A stretch of 64,000 bases of DNA from Coptis chinensis (taxonomy: Eukaryota; Streptophyta; Magnoliopsida; Ranunculales; Ranunculaceae), in the NCBI GenBank assembly GCA_015680905.1, contig CM027384.1:74991501-75055500 (forward strand), given 5' to 3'. The number at the start of each line of letters is the position of its first letter. Position 1 is the stretch's first letter. Below the pieces are notes generated by a model, which did no database searches, was not told where the DNA came from, and saw nothing but the letters and a program-made list of their open reading frames with translations. The position numbers and the translations under genes were made by a program. Shown here one piece after another: positions 45,977-58,245 of the stretch.

Positions 45977-46696
45977 TTGCCATCATATGCCGAATTCTTG
46001 AAGGATGCATGCAACATAAAGAGAAGTACTCATGTTCCAAAGCGAGCGTTTTTAGCTGGACAAACAACATCTATTATCCATCAGCAAGCTCCAGTCAAGC
46101 TTAAAGATCCAGGAAGTCCTACAATATCATGTAAGATAGTAGAAAAATTCACGGGTAATGCTCTTTTAGACCTTGGTGCTAGTGTTAATCTCTTGCCATA
46201 TCATGTGTACCAAGCATTGGGCCTGGAGAACCTAAAGCCTACACAAGTCAAATTAAAGTTAGCTGACCGCTCTACCAAGATTCCTAGAGGCATAGTTGGG
46301 GATGTTCTTGTTCAAGTAGCTGATTTCTACTATCCAGTGGATTTCATTGTGATAGACACCCAGGAGGCCTTTGATAAAATTCTAATTATTCTAGGCCAAC
46401 CTTTCCTCGCTACCGCAAAAGCTTTAATAAATTGTCACAACGGTGAAATGAAGATCAACTTTGGTAAGATGTCGATAGACATAAATATCTTTCACCTGTT
46501 GCATAAAGATTGTGATGACGCCAAAAGTGAAGAGGTGTACTTCCTTGATAGCATGATACAAGAATTCGTCCCATTCGGAGATACAATTGAAAGTGCTCAA
46601 TCTACAGAAAACTGTGATGAACCTGAGAACCCCACCATAGAGGCGTTGCTAGCCATGTTCTTGGAATCTCTACAGAAAATTCAGGATTTAAGTTAG
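45977..46696 (+). pseudogene. E2 protease region, second copy
   Basis: An open stretch of 239 codons: MPSYAEFLKDACNIKRSTHV, then active site LLDLGASVNLLPYHVYQALG and IILGQPFLATAKALINC. Near-identical to the region at 38690-39429. The Lys/Pro-rich lead-in corresponds to the gag-protease junction. Confidence 0.9.
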
Positions 46697-47256
46697 CAGA
46701 ATGGAAAATTGACAGAGAGAGTATCATACCTTGAGAAGATGAACTCTACATTTCAGGATGAACAATAGACTTCTACCCAGAAAAATCAGTTACTAGAGAA
46801 TCAGCTTAAAAAAGTTTTGGAAAAACAACAGAATCTAGAAACTGAAATGAGTCTTCTGAAGCAGAAAGTGGACCATATTGATAAGAAACATTGCACTATT
46901 GAAGCCTCTTCTACACAATCATTGTCTGAACGAGAGAAGTATGTGAACCAGTCTACCTCCCACCTTGAGCACAGTCAGCCAGACATCCATTATCATTATT
47001 GTGGTGGTAAAGGGCAAATCAGATACTATTGTGCTGTTAGAAAGAAAGATTTTTGTCAATCTTCTACATAGAGGAACCACAAGGCCTATCACACAATCAT
47101 CATACCTGAAATCGTTTAAGGTAGAAAAGCAACTTCACCAGTAATCTTTCCAACATATCAAGGAGTATTTTTGACAACCCACAAGGTGAGACCTCCTCGT
47201 CCTCCAAACATTCGTCAGATTTGGGTAAGAAAATCTGATCTCCTCACTCCAAATTG
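46697..47256 (+). pseudogene. E2 coiled-coil and zinc-knuckle tail, second copy
   Basis: As at 39430-39969: heptad-rich KQQNLETEMSLLKQKVDHID, a knuckle-like HYHYCGGKGQIRYYC, and RQIWVRKSDLLTPN at the end. Its presence in both blocks shows the tail was part of E2 before the three-LTR chain formed. Confidence 0.65.
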
Positions 47257-48774
47257 ATAATGCATGATATATAGTCTTAGGGATCTGATTTAAAAAGACC
47301 TAAAAAAAAATATCTTAGTAAAAGCAAATGTTCTTATTTTTTGGATTAATTTTGATATTCGGCATCATTGATAACCTTCCCTTTTTCTCATTCATTTCAT
47401 TTACTTAATTTCTATACATTGAGGACAATGCATATGTTAAGTTGGGGGAGGGTGTACTTGAGAAATGAATTTCGTAAATTAGTTTTCAAAAGCAAAAATA
47501 TTTTTGTTTTTATATCAGTAGCATGAGAAAAATGAATTTTAATGATGAGTCTGGGATATATATTCTATACTGCTTAGTGTTAAGTTTGATAGATAGTTGA
47601 TATTATTGATTTCATTACCGCTTAGACTATTTATTATGCTCGGACATAGTTCTTGTTGATAGAATTCTTTATCAAGGCACCACCATAATACTTTGCCAGT
47701 TTTTGTTACTTTTCTAGAAGAGAAATTTAAACCCCTAGTAAACTGGAAGTAGAATTTTTAGACTTAGCCCATGAGACTTGAGCTTTATACCTATTATTTG
47801 GAGAGTTCTTACGAAAAATCCGAGTCATAGTGACTCAACATCTTTCAGTTTTTTATGTTATTATAATATAGTCTCATTATTTGTTGATTTGGTTAATCAC
47901 AAAGTGACATCAATTGGGGAGATAGCCATTAGGTCTTGTAGTCTATTCGAAACAGAGTATCATACTGATAAGTCAAGTAGTGAACCCATTCAGCCTTTAT
48001 CCCACCTAGTAGGACCATCATGTGAAACCCTTTTGAGCTTTACAATAAGCCATTTTCTTTCATAAAACCCTTTACCCTTTACCCTTTACCCTTTACCCAA
48101 CTCCAGACAATGAGTATATCCAAAATCTTTATCAGCCATACCCATATGTTTTTGAGAATACGAGGGGCACAAAGCGGAAGAAATAGCACAAAAGGAAGAG
48201 TATGTGGGATGTTTGTATACATTATTCTTTTCCCCACATACATGAGGTAAAAGAGTAGACCATCTTCTGAGAGATTCTTTTCTGAAAGTATGACCGGTAA
48301 GGATTGAAAGTCGAGATTATCTACCAATGGTAAACTAGGGATTCTATTTCTTGGATAGGAGAGTATAGGAGATTGACTAAGTACACACATAAGCCTTGAT
48401 TAAGAATTTTGTAAATTTTACTATCTCCCATCATAATTTATGAGTCTTTGTAGCAATGTAGTTAGCAATGGAGACCGTCTATTGGAGTAAGCACTAAGTG
48501 GGTAAGAAATTTCTCTCTCTAAAAAATACTATCATTCTTGAACATGCTATTGATTGATTTTGTGGGTACATCACTTGAAAACCCTCACGAGACTATAACT
48601 CGTCCTTTTTGGGGAACTTAAAAATTTAAAGCCTTGTTGCATATGGTAAATGCAATCGCGATGCCTGCAAAAATGAGTTAGGATTTTATTTTTGTTATTA
48701 GGATGTGATTTTGATCACTTATCTATTTTTTTATCTAATTTGCTAAGAGACTAGCAAAAGACTAGTTGGAGTTA
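47257..48774 (+). other. E2 3' region, second copy
   Basis: Non-coding. Carries the same TTGAGGACAATGCATATG and AAGTTGGGGGAGGG motifs at about 47417-47452. A short CCCTTTA tandem run lies at 48068-48098. Confidence 0.65.
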
Positions 48775-50369
48775 TGATAAGTGCTCAAAAAATGCAATTT
48801 AACCCTCGATTATGCCTCTTGTTTAGCCATCTTACTGGACTAATAGTGTTTTTAAGTTATGTTTTATGATTCTACAGGAGAAAAAATGAGTTTTGTAGAA
48901 TATTAGAGAAAAAGAGATAAAACGGAGCAATTCGGAGCATTAAAGATCACATGGGAGGCCCGTGGACAATCATGAAGAAGGCCAAGGAATTGGAGCTATT
49001 AAAGATGCGACTTGGACCTATTTTAAAGCCTATTTGGAAGCCCAAGGCCAAAGAATTCGTTGCTTGGACCAAAGCCTGCAAAAAAGGATAGAAGGATAGA
49101 GCAGAAGAGACAAAATAGGTTTACGGGTCTGGGACGCATTGATCGCGTCTGAGATTCATGAATAGTGCATCCAGACGCATGAATCGACACTGTAGCCAAT
49201 TTCTTCTCAGTTTTGGAGACGAAGTTGGACTCTGAAAGAAGTCTAATTATATTAGGAAACAAATGACGGTTTGGAATGCTTCTTGAGCTCATTGTAACCT
49301 CTATAAATAGAGGACTTAAGTGCCTCATATAATTGGCCAATTCACTTATACTCTTGTCTCCAGGACTTGAGGCAGAAGGAGATTAATAATAAAAGAACGG
49401 TTTTAACTAGCTGAGTCTTAATAAATTAGTCTTTCTAGTCTTATGTTCTTCGACTCTTCTTCTTCTCGTTCTTCGTGTTCTTCCTTCTTTATGGAAGGCT
49501 AATCTTCTCCTTCAAAGGAGAAGATGAAGCCGGTGCTTAGGGTTTGTTGATTCTTATGGTTCATGGTGTTCTTCAATCTGGTTAGTTCTTTGTGTTTTTA
49601 GTTATTAGTTCCATTGCCCAGACCAGGGGATGGAAGTATAGATTAAGGTTTTTATTTATTGCAATCGAATATCATACTAGTTTAGGGTTTTATTTATTGT
49701 AATTGAATATTTGCTAGTAACATGCTTTTATTTATTGCAATTGAATATAATGCTAGAATAGAGTTTTATTTATTGTAATTGAATATTATACTATTATTCT
49801 CTATTTTTCTTCTAGTTGTGTAGTGTTTTAGAGTAAGGGAAGTATTCCTTGTGTTTCCCTTAGATGGTGATTCATTGAATAGCTGCCCAAACTCACATAA
49901 AAAGAAAGAAGATAGTAGTAACATGAACATAAGAACAACCTTAAGTAGAGTTATTCGTTAACGATGTTTCGTCCAAGAGGGTATCGGCACTCGCTCGATT
50001 GCCTAATTGTAGTCTACTTGTGAGAACAACCATGAAGCAAAAGGTCAGTGAATCAAAAGTATTGGTGGATTCTAATCTCTTGAATTCTCTTTCTTATAAA
50101 TTATCAATAGTTTAGTTTAGTTTAGTTTAGCCTTAGAATCTAAAATATATAATAATAGTTTTTAATCCCTCAAACCCCATTTCCAGTCCTGTCCTTCATA
50201 TAAACATACACTTAAAAATGGAACGATACCCTACTCATCCTTTACTTATTGAGGGATAATTAGGTTTTGATACGCTTCTATTTTGTTCAACGACCATCAT
50301 CCATCTACATTATCTATCTATGTCATCCATATCCCATATCTCATCTACACACTAAAAGAGACAAGGTCA
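48775..50369 (+). repeat. E2 LTR 3 (3')
   Basis: 1595 bp, TGATAAGTGCTCAAAAAATG to AGACAAGGTCA, with a TATAAATA box at about 49302. It is followed by ACTGT, the right copy of the target duplication, and then by E1 sequence. Confidence 0.9.
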
Positions 50370-50374
50370 ACTGT

Positions 50375-50760
50375 CGGATGCAATGCGATTTCGCATTGTA
50401 CTGTCCCTCCAAAACAGTCTCTCTCATCAACGGCTCGACCCCTCCATACTGTGATTCCTGCACGGTGGATACAAGGTGGCATTTTGGCCCAATGCCTAGA
50501 ATGTGAGTCAACATCGAAGCAGTCACTTCTCTCTTCGCACCATTCACCTTCACAAAAATCTTCCTACCCTCGATTTCCGGCTTCTTGTAAAAATTCAAAA
50601 CCAAATCCTCATGGTAAAAATTGTTCTCCTTATACCACAACCTTTGCCAATCCCTTCTTTGCATCTCATCATTGTAAAACGGTGCAAACTGTTCCGTTTT
50701 GAAAACTTGTTCCGGGAGAATTTTTCATTTTTGGGCCATTTAATTTCGAAAATGGGTTAG
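50375..50760 (-). pseudogene. E1 PF20167-like gene, 5' portion
   Basis: Leftward frame with MQRRDWQRLWYKENNFYHED, LNFYKKPEIEGRKIFVKVNG and ASMLTHILGIGPKCH. The order W..L....Y...LV..FY, a short charged strand with a V(K/R)VxG motif, then a hydrophobic LGI segment fits the N-terminal half of the putative plant transposon protein family, often found after integrase in Athila-like elements. E2 is inserted in this gene. The 3' portion is at 24614-25325. Confidence 0.65.
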
Positions 50761-52001
50761 GGTAAGGTAGAGGAGAGGTATTGAACAAAGAAATCGAAAT
50801 TTGGTTTGAGTGGTTGGTTGGGTTTGATTGGTGCGATTTTTAGAGAAAAAATTGGTTTATGTTTATGTTTTGGGCGGTTTAATGGAGGTGGAGGAGATGA
50901 ATTGATGTAAGGATTGAATTTGGAGTGGGTGGCTTGATTGGAGTGGGAAAAATCGGTGGTGGTTTTTTTTTTTTTTTTGGTTTGTTAATGGAGGCTGAAG
51001 GAGGCGGAATGGAGAAGAAGAACGCGATGTGTTTTTGGGTTTTACTGTGGACTCACGTGCGAGCCACGTGACTATGATATTTTGAGCCCAAGCCCAAACA
51101 ATTTTGGAAATACCCATTTTGTCCCTATGCGCACAAAGTTAAGACTGAAATTCTCGACTCGTTAATGGTCCGATTTTTGCAAATGAGCTATGAAATCGAT
51201 CAGCAGAGAATTTCCAATCCAATGATCAATAAAACACTCTATTCTAACCATGGTTGACATATAAAAAGGTGGAAATATCTCAAAGTGCGTGAATAATGTA
51301 AGTTATGCGAACAAATAAAATCTAAATTCATAGATAATGTCAACCCGAATCAAAATATAATTAAATGGTATAAGCAACAAAAATGGAAAGTTCAACACCC
51401 CACCCCCAAACAAATTTTATAGAACAGAGTTTAGAAAATTTGTTTTAAACGTGGGTCTTCTAAAGTCAGATTCCCAAGATTTTCTAGATTACTATTTTTA
51501 TGGTTTTAATATTTTTTTTTACTTTTTATGAATACGGATTAATATAAGGAAAAACAATAAGGCAATAAAGACGTAAATCACTCCATAGATAAACATGACT
51601 CAAAAACCGAGAAAACATGCGAGAGTGGAAAGCGTTAATTACGTTAAACGTGGACTTAGGATCCGATACTTACAGCCACACACTCTAATAGGAGGGCCCG
51701 GTTATCTGAATGGTGCACTCACCAATATATGGAAGTGAAAGGAAGTACACCAAACAACAAAGGTCAGTCCTCATAGTCAGGGTCATGTAAAAGGACTTCC
51801 TCCACATCAGGGGACATTAACTCATGAAAATGTTTTAACCGTTGGCCATTGCTTGAAAGGTACTGTTGTCCTTGGGATTTACCAAGGTGATTGCCCCGTA
51901 AGGGGTGACTTCAGTAACCAGAAAAGGACCAGACCAACAAGTTTTTTATTTCCCTAGGAAAATATGCAGACGGGAGTTGTAAAGCAAGACCTTTTAACCA
52001 A
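50761..52001 (-). other. E1 region between integrase and the envelope-position gene
   Basis: Mostly non-coding. On the - strand GTTTGGGGGTGGGG near 51399-51412 is an internal polypurine-like motif. An A/T-rich, Lys/Ser-coding stretch at 50863-51117 has no domain. Remnants of the pol C-terminus lie near 51780-52000. Confidence 0.5.
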
Positions 52002-52860
52002 TCACAAACTCTTTGCGCAAGATTTGTTTATCATGTTAGCTTTATAATCCTTTGCGAGATCATAAGAATCGCTACAGATTTCTTCAAGCTCATTTAATTG
52101 CAATTTGCGCTTGACACCCGCTTCATCAAAATTGAAGTTAAGGCTTTTTATAGCCCACATAACACGGTGCTCTAATTTAACGAGCAAAATGACAAGGTTT
52201 TCCAAATACAAGTCTAAATAGAGACATACCTATATGAGTTTTAAAAGCAGTCCTATATGCCCATAAGGTATCAGTTAGACGCTTAGACCAATCTTTCTTA
52301 TCAGGATTTATAGTTGTGTCTAATATTTTTTTAATTTCCCTATTAGAGACTTCTACCTGTCCACTAGTTTGTGGATGATAAGGAGTTGCCACCTTATAGG
52401 TAACTCTGTACTTTTTAACTAGGGATGCAACAAATCTATTGCAAAAATGTGTTCCGCCATTACTAATGATGGCTTTAGGAATGCCAAACCGACAGAAAAT
52501 CTATTCCTTAACAAAAAACACAACTGTCTTATGGTCATTGCTACGACAAGCCATGGTCTCTATCCATTTAGACACGTAGTCCATGGCAACTAAAATATAA
52601 ATGAAATCGTGGGAAACAAGAAAAGGACCCATAAAATCAATGCCCCATACATCAAAAATTTCTATTATCATGGGATTTAGAGGCATCATATTACGTTTTG
52701 TGATTTGCCCCAGTTGTTGGCAACAAACACACGTCTTGCAATGTACTTGGGCATTTTTAAAAAGGGTAGGCCAATAAAACCCACATTGAAGAATTTTAGC
52801 AGCTGTTTTCATACCACTAAAATGGCAACCACACTCTTTGTCATGGCAAAATGATAGGAC
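52002..52860 (-). pseudogene. E1 integrase region
   Basis: Leftward: KTAAKILQCGFYWPTLFKNA with HCKTCVCC (zinc-binding end), VWGIDFMGPFLVSHDF and [20 protein letters not shown] (core D and E regions), then [14 protein letters not shown]. Ty3/gypsy integrase. Fossil. Confidence 0.88.
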
Positions 52861-53039
52861 CTCATTATATTCTCACTGGGGAATTCAACGACGAATAATC
52901 TGATCCACACAATACTTAAAAAGGTAGGGCTCATCCCAGTAGTATAGCTTAACTTTGGCCAAGAACTTCTTATGTCCATTTCTTGACCAAACATCATGAA
53001 TAATATCAAAAGCTAAATAATTCACAATGTCAATATAAC

Positions 53040-54300
53040 ATGGTGCAAAAAAAATAGCATAAAGATGCTCATCAGGAAAAGAGTCAAGTATGGACTCAGA
53101 ATCACTATCATTTTCATTTGTTAATCTAGATAAGTGGTCGGCAACTACATTTTTTACCCCTCTTTTGTCCTTAATTTCTAAGGTGAACTATTGCAAGAGA
53201 AGAATCCATCGAATTAATCTCTGATTGGCATCATTTTTTGCGAGAAGGTACCTAAGGGCTGCATGGTTCGTGTAAACTAAAGTCTTAGTACCAAACCAAA
53301 TAAGGACGAAACTTATCGAAAGCATAAACGACAGCTAAATTTTTTTTTTCGTAGTTGTATAATTCCTTTGAACATCGTTTAAAGTTTTACTAGCATAATA
53401 AATGACAATGGACTTATTATCTAGTTTCTGACCTAATACAGCACCAACGACATAATCACTAGCATCACACATGAGTTCGAAAAGTTTAGACCAATCAGGA
53501 GGCTGTATAATCGGTGCAGATGTTAAAGCAGCTTTTAAAGTTTCAAAAACTTGTTTACAGTAATAATTGAAATAAAAAATGGCATCCTTTAAAAGCAGAT
53601 TAGTTAAAGGCCTAACTATTTTTGAAAAATCTTTGATAAAACGCCTATAAAAACCTGCATGGCCTAGGAAGGCTCTAATATCATGGACAGTCCGTGGTAT
53701 AGGTAGAGACTCTATCTTATCTAGTTTGGCCTTATCTACTTTGATGCCATCACTAGATACAATGTGACCTAGCACTATTTCTTTTTTAACCATGAAATGA
53801 CATTTTTCCCAATTTAAAACAAGATTCTTCTCTTCACACCGTGTCAAAACCTTAGACAGGTTAGACAGGCAGTCAGTGAAAGAGTCTCCATAGATAGAAA
53901 AATCATCTATGAAAACTTCCATGAAGCGCTCTACCATGTCACTAAATATATGAAGCATACACCACTGGAAGGTACCGGGAGCATTACAAAGGCCAAAAGG
54001 CATTCATTTATAGGCATACGTTCCAAAAGGACATGTAAAGGTAGTCTTTTCTTGGTCATCAATATCAATAATAATCTGAAAATAGCCAGAGTAGCCATCT
54101 AAAAAACAATAATAAATATGACCAGCTAGACGTTCGAGCATCTGATTTATAAAGGGTAAAGGAAAATGATCCTTTTGTGTCATGGCATTTAAACATCTAT
54201 AATCAATACATATTCTCCATTTCATAGGAACACGCGTGGGAACATATTCACCCTTAGGATTACTTACCATGGTAACCCCCGATTTCTTAGGAACTACATG
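53040..54300 (-). pseudogene. E1 reverse transcriptase and RNase H region
   Basis: Reverse transcriptase motifs are WRICIDYRCLNAMTQKDHFP, YCFLDGYSGYFQI, MPFGLCNAPGTFQ and the catalytic FIDDFSIYGDSF (about 53930). FLGHAGFYRRFIKDFSKIVR and RNase H sequence (ELMCDASDYVVGAVLGQKLD) follow. A 222-codon stretch (53335-54003) is open. Closely related to F. Fossil with several breaks. Confidence 0.9.
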
Positions 54301-54319
54301 AATAGGACTTACCCATTCA

Positions 54320-55273
54320 CTATCGGAAATAGGATATATGATACCCGCATCGAGTAATCATAAGACTTCTTCCCTGACCACCTCTTTCATGGCACGGTTC
54401 AAGTGACGCTGAGGCTCGTCGAGAAGTCTTTGCATTATCCTCCAAATGGATACGATGAGTGCAAACATTAGGGTCAATCCCCTTAATATCGTCTAGGGAC
54501 CAACCAATCACTGAACGATGTTCCCTAATTACCCTAATCAAACATGTCTCTTCATCCGCAGACAACAGAGAAGATATAATTAACGGATGACTACCATCCG
54601 GATCAAGTTGAATATACTTTAACTCATAAGGAAGAGGTTTAAACACAGGGTTCGGAGGAATGTCGATAAAGGCTTCTAGAGGTTCCTCATCGTGAATAGT
54701 GATAACTTGTTTAGGTATCAAATCTTCATACTTGGTAGATGGAGCTACAGAAAAAGCTAAGGTAGGTGTAGACTTGAAGAGGGCGTTAACTTCCTCTACG
54801 TAGGAGTCATCCTCAAAATCTGAACTTCCGAAAGAAAGGAATTTATGCATCTTGTTTTCTAGAAATGTGTTATTAAAATAGTCTTGAGCTAAGCTTTCGA
54901 TCATGCTAACCTCCCCATCTATAGACGAATCTGGTAACTGTTTCATCATTTTAAAAACATTTACCTCAACAGAAAGATGGCCAAAAGACATGGACATCGA
55001 ACCATCACGACAGTTTATAAGCGCATTGGCAGTTGCCAAGAAAGGACGCCCTAAAATGATCGGAACAGAGTCGTTAGCGACTTCTGTATCGAGGATAACA
55101 AAATCAGTAGGATAGTAGAAATCTTTAACCTTAACAAGCACATTTTCAACCACACCCTTAGAATACTTAATAGACCGATCAGCTAATTGCAACGTCATTT
55201 TAGTAGGTTGCATCTCCTGTAGACCTATTTGTTTATATATATAATAAGGGAGTAAGTTAACACTCGCCCCCAT
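54320..55273 (-). pseudogene. E1 protease and connector region
   Basis: A 317-codon open stretch beginning at the protease active site (GASVNLLPYYIYKQIGLQ), then LADRSIKYSKGVVENVLVKV and PIILGRPFLATANALINC. After it comes an acidic connector leading to the polymerase (VIGWSLDDIKGIDPNVCTHR). Fossil. Confidence 0.88.
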
Positions 55274-55384
55274 GTCTAATAGCGCAGTCGTCGTGTGAGA
55301 ATCTCCTAAGGTGCATTGTACAGTAGGACAACCAGGGTCCTTATACTTAACGATTCCATTATGTTCAGATAAAGTTGGAAACTG

Positions 55385-56828
55385 TTAAGTTAAAAAGGCG
55401 TCTTTAGGAATATTTGTCTTACGCCTAGTAGTGCACAACTCTTTGAGAAACTTAGCATGGTGAGGTAACTTTTTAATCGCTTCAAGAAATGGTAGGTTTA
55501 TCGTTAGATTTTTGAAAACTTCCCTAATCTCATCGAAATTCATATCTTTGGTTAACATGGCTAATCTCTGGGGAAACGGTGGTTTCTCTCTATGTTTAGC
55601 ATATGGATCAACAAGATGTTTAACCTTGGCCTTTTGTTTCTTAAGTTGTGGTTTAACCGGTACCTCTACAAGGGTAGGATCTTCAATTACTACTTCGGTA
55701 TCTAGTAAAATATCCAGTGTAGGGACTACTGGTGGGGTAACTACAGGCATAGTTACGGCATTATCAACCCCTTTGTCAGAACGGAGAGTGGTGATGGCAT
55801 TTAGCTCACCTACGATTCCATTTTCATTACTAGTATTACCGTTTACCTCAAAGGCTGTGTTTGTTGTTTTAGGATTAGGTATCGCTTGACCTGGAAACAC
55901 ACCTTTTGGTTGTACTTTCTCTTGGGTTAATTTTTGTAAGGAAAGTTGGATGGACTGTAAAATCTATTGTTGGGTTTGCATAAAGGCGTCAAAATGATCC
56001 GGTTGTGGAGGAGTGGTTGTTTTAGGTTGTGTGACAGGAACTATGTCACGTTGATTATTAATGAGTGGGTTGTGATAGTTATTATTTACCAGAACGATGC
56101 CTCTATTAGCATTATAATTATTATTGTTATAATCCCTTATAATTATTATAATTACCTTGTCCTTGTCTCGATGGAGCTTGATTGTAATTGTTTACTGGCC
56201 TAACATGTTAATTATTATATGCTGGAGGTGTAACTTGTTGAGTATTTCTCTAACTGAAGTTAGGATTTTGTCTCCAAGGTGCATTAGGTTCGCTATTAAT
56301 GGAACAAACATTGTCCGGCTGTGCGGATGGATTTTCATAGACTAGAGGACAATAGGAGTCAGGATGCGCAAGACTCAAACAAAAATTACAGGGAATAGAG
56401 TTGACATTCATGACAGGGGTAGGCTTTTGTTGAATAGAAATAGCTTCTACATTTTTAGTGAGGGTATTCAATTAGAGTTTTAAGCTCAGGATCGGATTTA
56501 ACCTCAAACATACTGGTAGCTTTAACTGTTGAAGAAGAACTAGCGGAGCGGGGGATATCGTCACCCCTCCAGTTATTATTATGCTTTGTTTGATCTTCTA
56601 AAAACCTATAAGCCTCTGAGGCTCCTTTACTGAGGAAACTATCCCCATTCATTATATCAAGAACCTCTTTGTGATGGTGTAGAAGCCCCTTAAAAAAGGC
56701 ACGAACTAACGTGTCTTTCGCAAGGTTATGATGTGGACACTCTATAAGAAGATCAGTGAAACGATTCTAGACCTCTGAAAAGGATTCATGAGGATTCTGG
56801 CGGAAAAAATGAATCTTGAAAAGCCATT
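55385..56828 (-). pseudogene. E1 gag region
   Basis: From right to left: FRQNPHESF and ECPHHNLAKDTLVRAFFKG-like gag-domain sequence, MNGDSFLSKGASEAYRFLED, a zinc knuckle CNFCLSLAHPDSYC (about 56350-56390), an Asn/Tyr-rich stretch and a 171-codon frame (55385-55900) with a basic KQKAKVKHLVDPYAKHREKP. Similar in order to F. Fossil. Confidence 0.82.
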
Positions 56829-58245
56829 TGATAAAAGGAAAAACAATGTTTTACCTACGAATAAGTAATTAAACTCAAATGTAAGTAAAACTAAATGCAA
56901 TTTTTATGTTTTTGTATCAAAGTTATCTACTCTCATTATCAATGCAATATAATTGGAGTAGAGAATTCGTTCCACTCCTAGCTCGTTTAGATCTGAACAC
57001 TTCCTAGTTCATGTATTCTAACAAAAATCTTGAGAGTAATGGATTTGAATTTAACTACGATGGTGAATTAACTAATCAAGATGTGATAAATGAAATGACG
57101 ACAATTCAATACTAAGATGGCAATATGAGAAGGAATTAGGGGAATTTGATTCTACCTTGATTCGACTTAATATACTAGCATAGAATACGTTGTAATCCTA
57201 ATCTTTACGTTTTCACGTAAATGTTGGGTATTTCTAATCCCTAATTATTCATGGTAATCTCTACCAACTAATAACTAACATGTGAAGCAATCAAACTCAT
57301 TCTCATGGTAAACTAATTACTTTCTAGAGCAGAATAGAACATTACAACTATATTTATGCTAACAAAACTCAAGTCATCATCAAGGCTTCCTCAAACCCCT
57401 CTAATGGAGGTTTAGCCTTGAGTCATTAAACTATCATTTCTGGAATAAGAATAATAAGAATAAGACATTATTGAATGAATAACAATTACTTTATTAATCT
57501 AATGAACAATGGTCTAATGATTCAAAATGAATTAAAACGGAATTAAAACTAATTTAGAACTTGAGTTTATGACTAACTAATTATGAAATTAAGACAAACT
57601 AAAGCTAACCAAGTATTGAATTCTAAAAAAACTAAGTTTATCAATCATCTAACTAAGTATCTAAGTAGCTTAAGAGCTAAGCCTTAGTCCTCTTTATATA
57701 GAAGAGGCTAGATCCACAATTTTGTACATGGGCTTAGGAGCCATGTTTTGGGCTGGAAAATCGAGCCCAAAATCTCATTACTTCAGTCCATAAATTTCAG
57801 CTGGAAATGACTTCAATAGTCTTTTCGTCCACTTTTGGTCCTCCGATTGGGTCAAGGCTTGGACCATTAGAAAGCTTGTTCCAAGTTAGTCGTTTTGACA
57901 TATGGTAGGCCTAATTCTGAGGTCTGAGTCCAAAGATACGGCCTTCGGAAGTTCTACTGACTTTTATGCGCTATTTCTGCCCGCGTTGACTTTGACTTTT
58001 TAGTTTTGACCGGGCTTTAAAAAGGCTTTTTCTCCTTGAATCTTGGCCATTAATCATAGAACTTCTTAGCAACCAACTTTTGCTCCTTTATCTCGTAAAA
58101 AGAACGCATTTCTTCACATATTCAACTCCAATGCCTGAAATATACAAGAACACGATAACAGTACTAACTCTTACTTATTAATCACATAATTGGTCAAAAA
58201 GTAATATTGTTAAAGGGTTAAAACTAAAGTTTTGGGCTCTTATCA
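56829..58245 (-). repeat. E1 5' LTR
   Basis: 1417 bp, ending (on the + strand) GGGCTCTTATCA before GGATA. Pairs with 19586-20997. A TATATA motif (- strand) sits at about 57691-57700. Confidence 0.92.

Larger units (their letters stand above)
25331..50369 (+). mobile_element. E2: three-LTR, polymerase-less Ty3/gypsy element, inserted in E1
   Basis: LTRs at 25331-26948, 41928-43521 and 48775-50369 all begin TGATAA and end AGGTCA. The outer flanks ATTGT (25326-25330) and ACTGT (50370-50374) form a target duplication with one change. Two internal blocks lie between the three LTRs, each with primer site, gag, protease, a coiled-coil/zinc-knuckle tail and a long 3' region. Neither has reverse transcriptase, RNase H or integrase, so it was non-autonomous. 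Element F sits in the first block. The chain probably arose by unequal recombination between LTRs. By eye LTRs 1 and 3 differ at about 6% over 200 bases. Coding parts are broken in several places. Confidence 0.87.
19586..58245 (-). mobile_element. E1: Athila-like Ty3/gypsy LTR retrotransposon, inserted in D
   Basis: LTRs at 19586-20997 and 56829-58245 are 1.41-1.42 kb, start TGATAAGAGCCC and end TTTTATCA on the - strand. The target duplication GGATA (19581-19585 and 58246-58250) is perfect. Reading leftward from 56828: gag, protease, reverse transcriptase, RNase H, integrase, a polypurine-like tract, two envelope-position ORFs, and a final polypurine tract before the 3' LTR. Extra genes after integrase are typical of Athila-type elements. 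About 25 kb of E2 is inserted in it. It is broken in several places. By eye the first 140 bases of the LTRs differ at about 5% of positions, so the insertion is not recent. Confidence 0.88.

Noticed and set aside
50267-50702. + strand ORFs of 79-139 codons
   Set aside because: They straddle the E2 LTR end and the antisense of the E1 PF20167-like gene.
56829-58245. A solo LTR independent of 19586-20997
   Set aside because: The GGATA duplication pairs the left edge of one copy with the right edge of the other, and neither copy has its own duplication, so they belong to one element.
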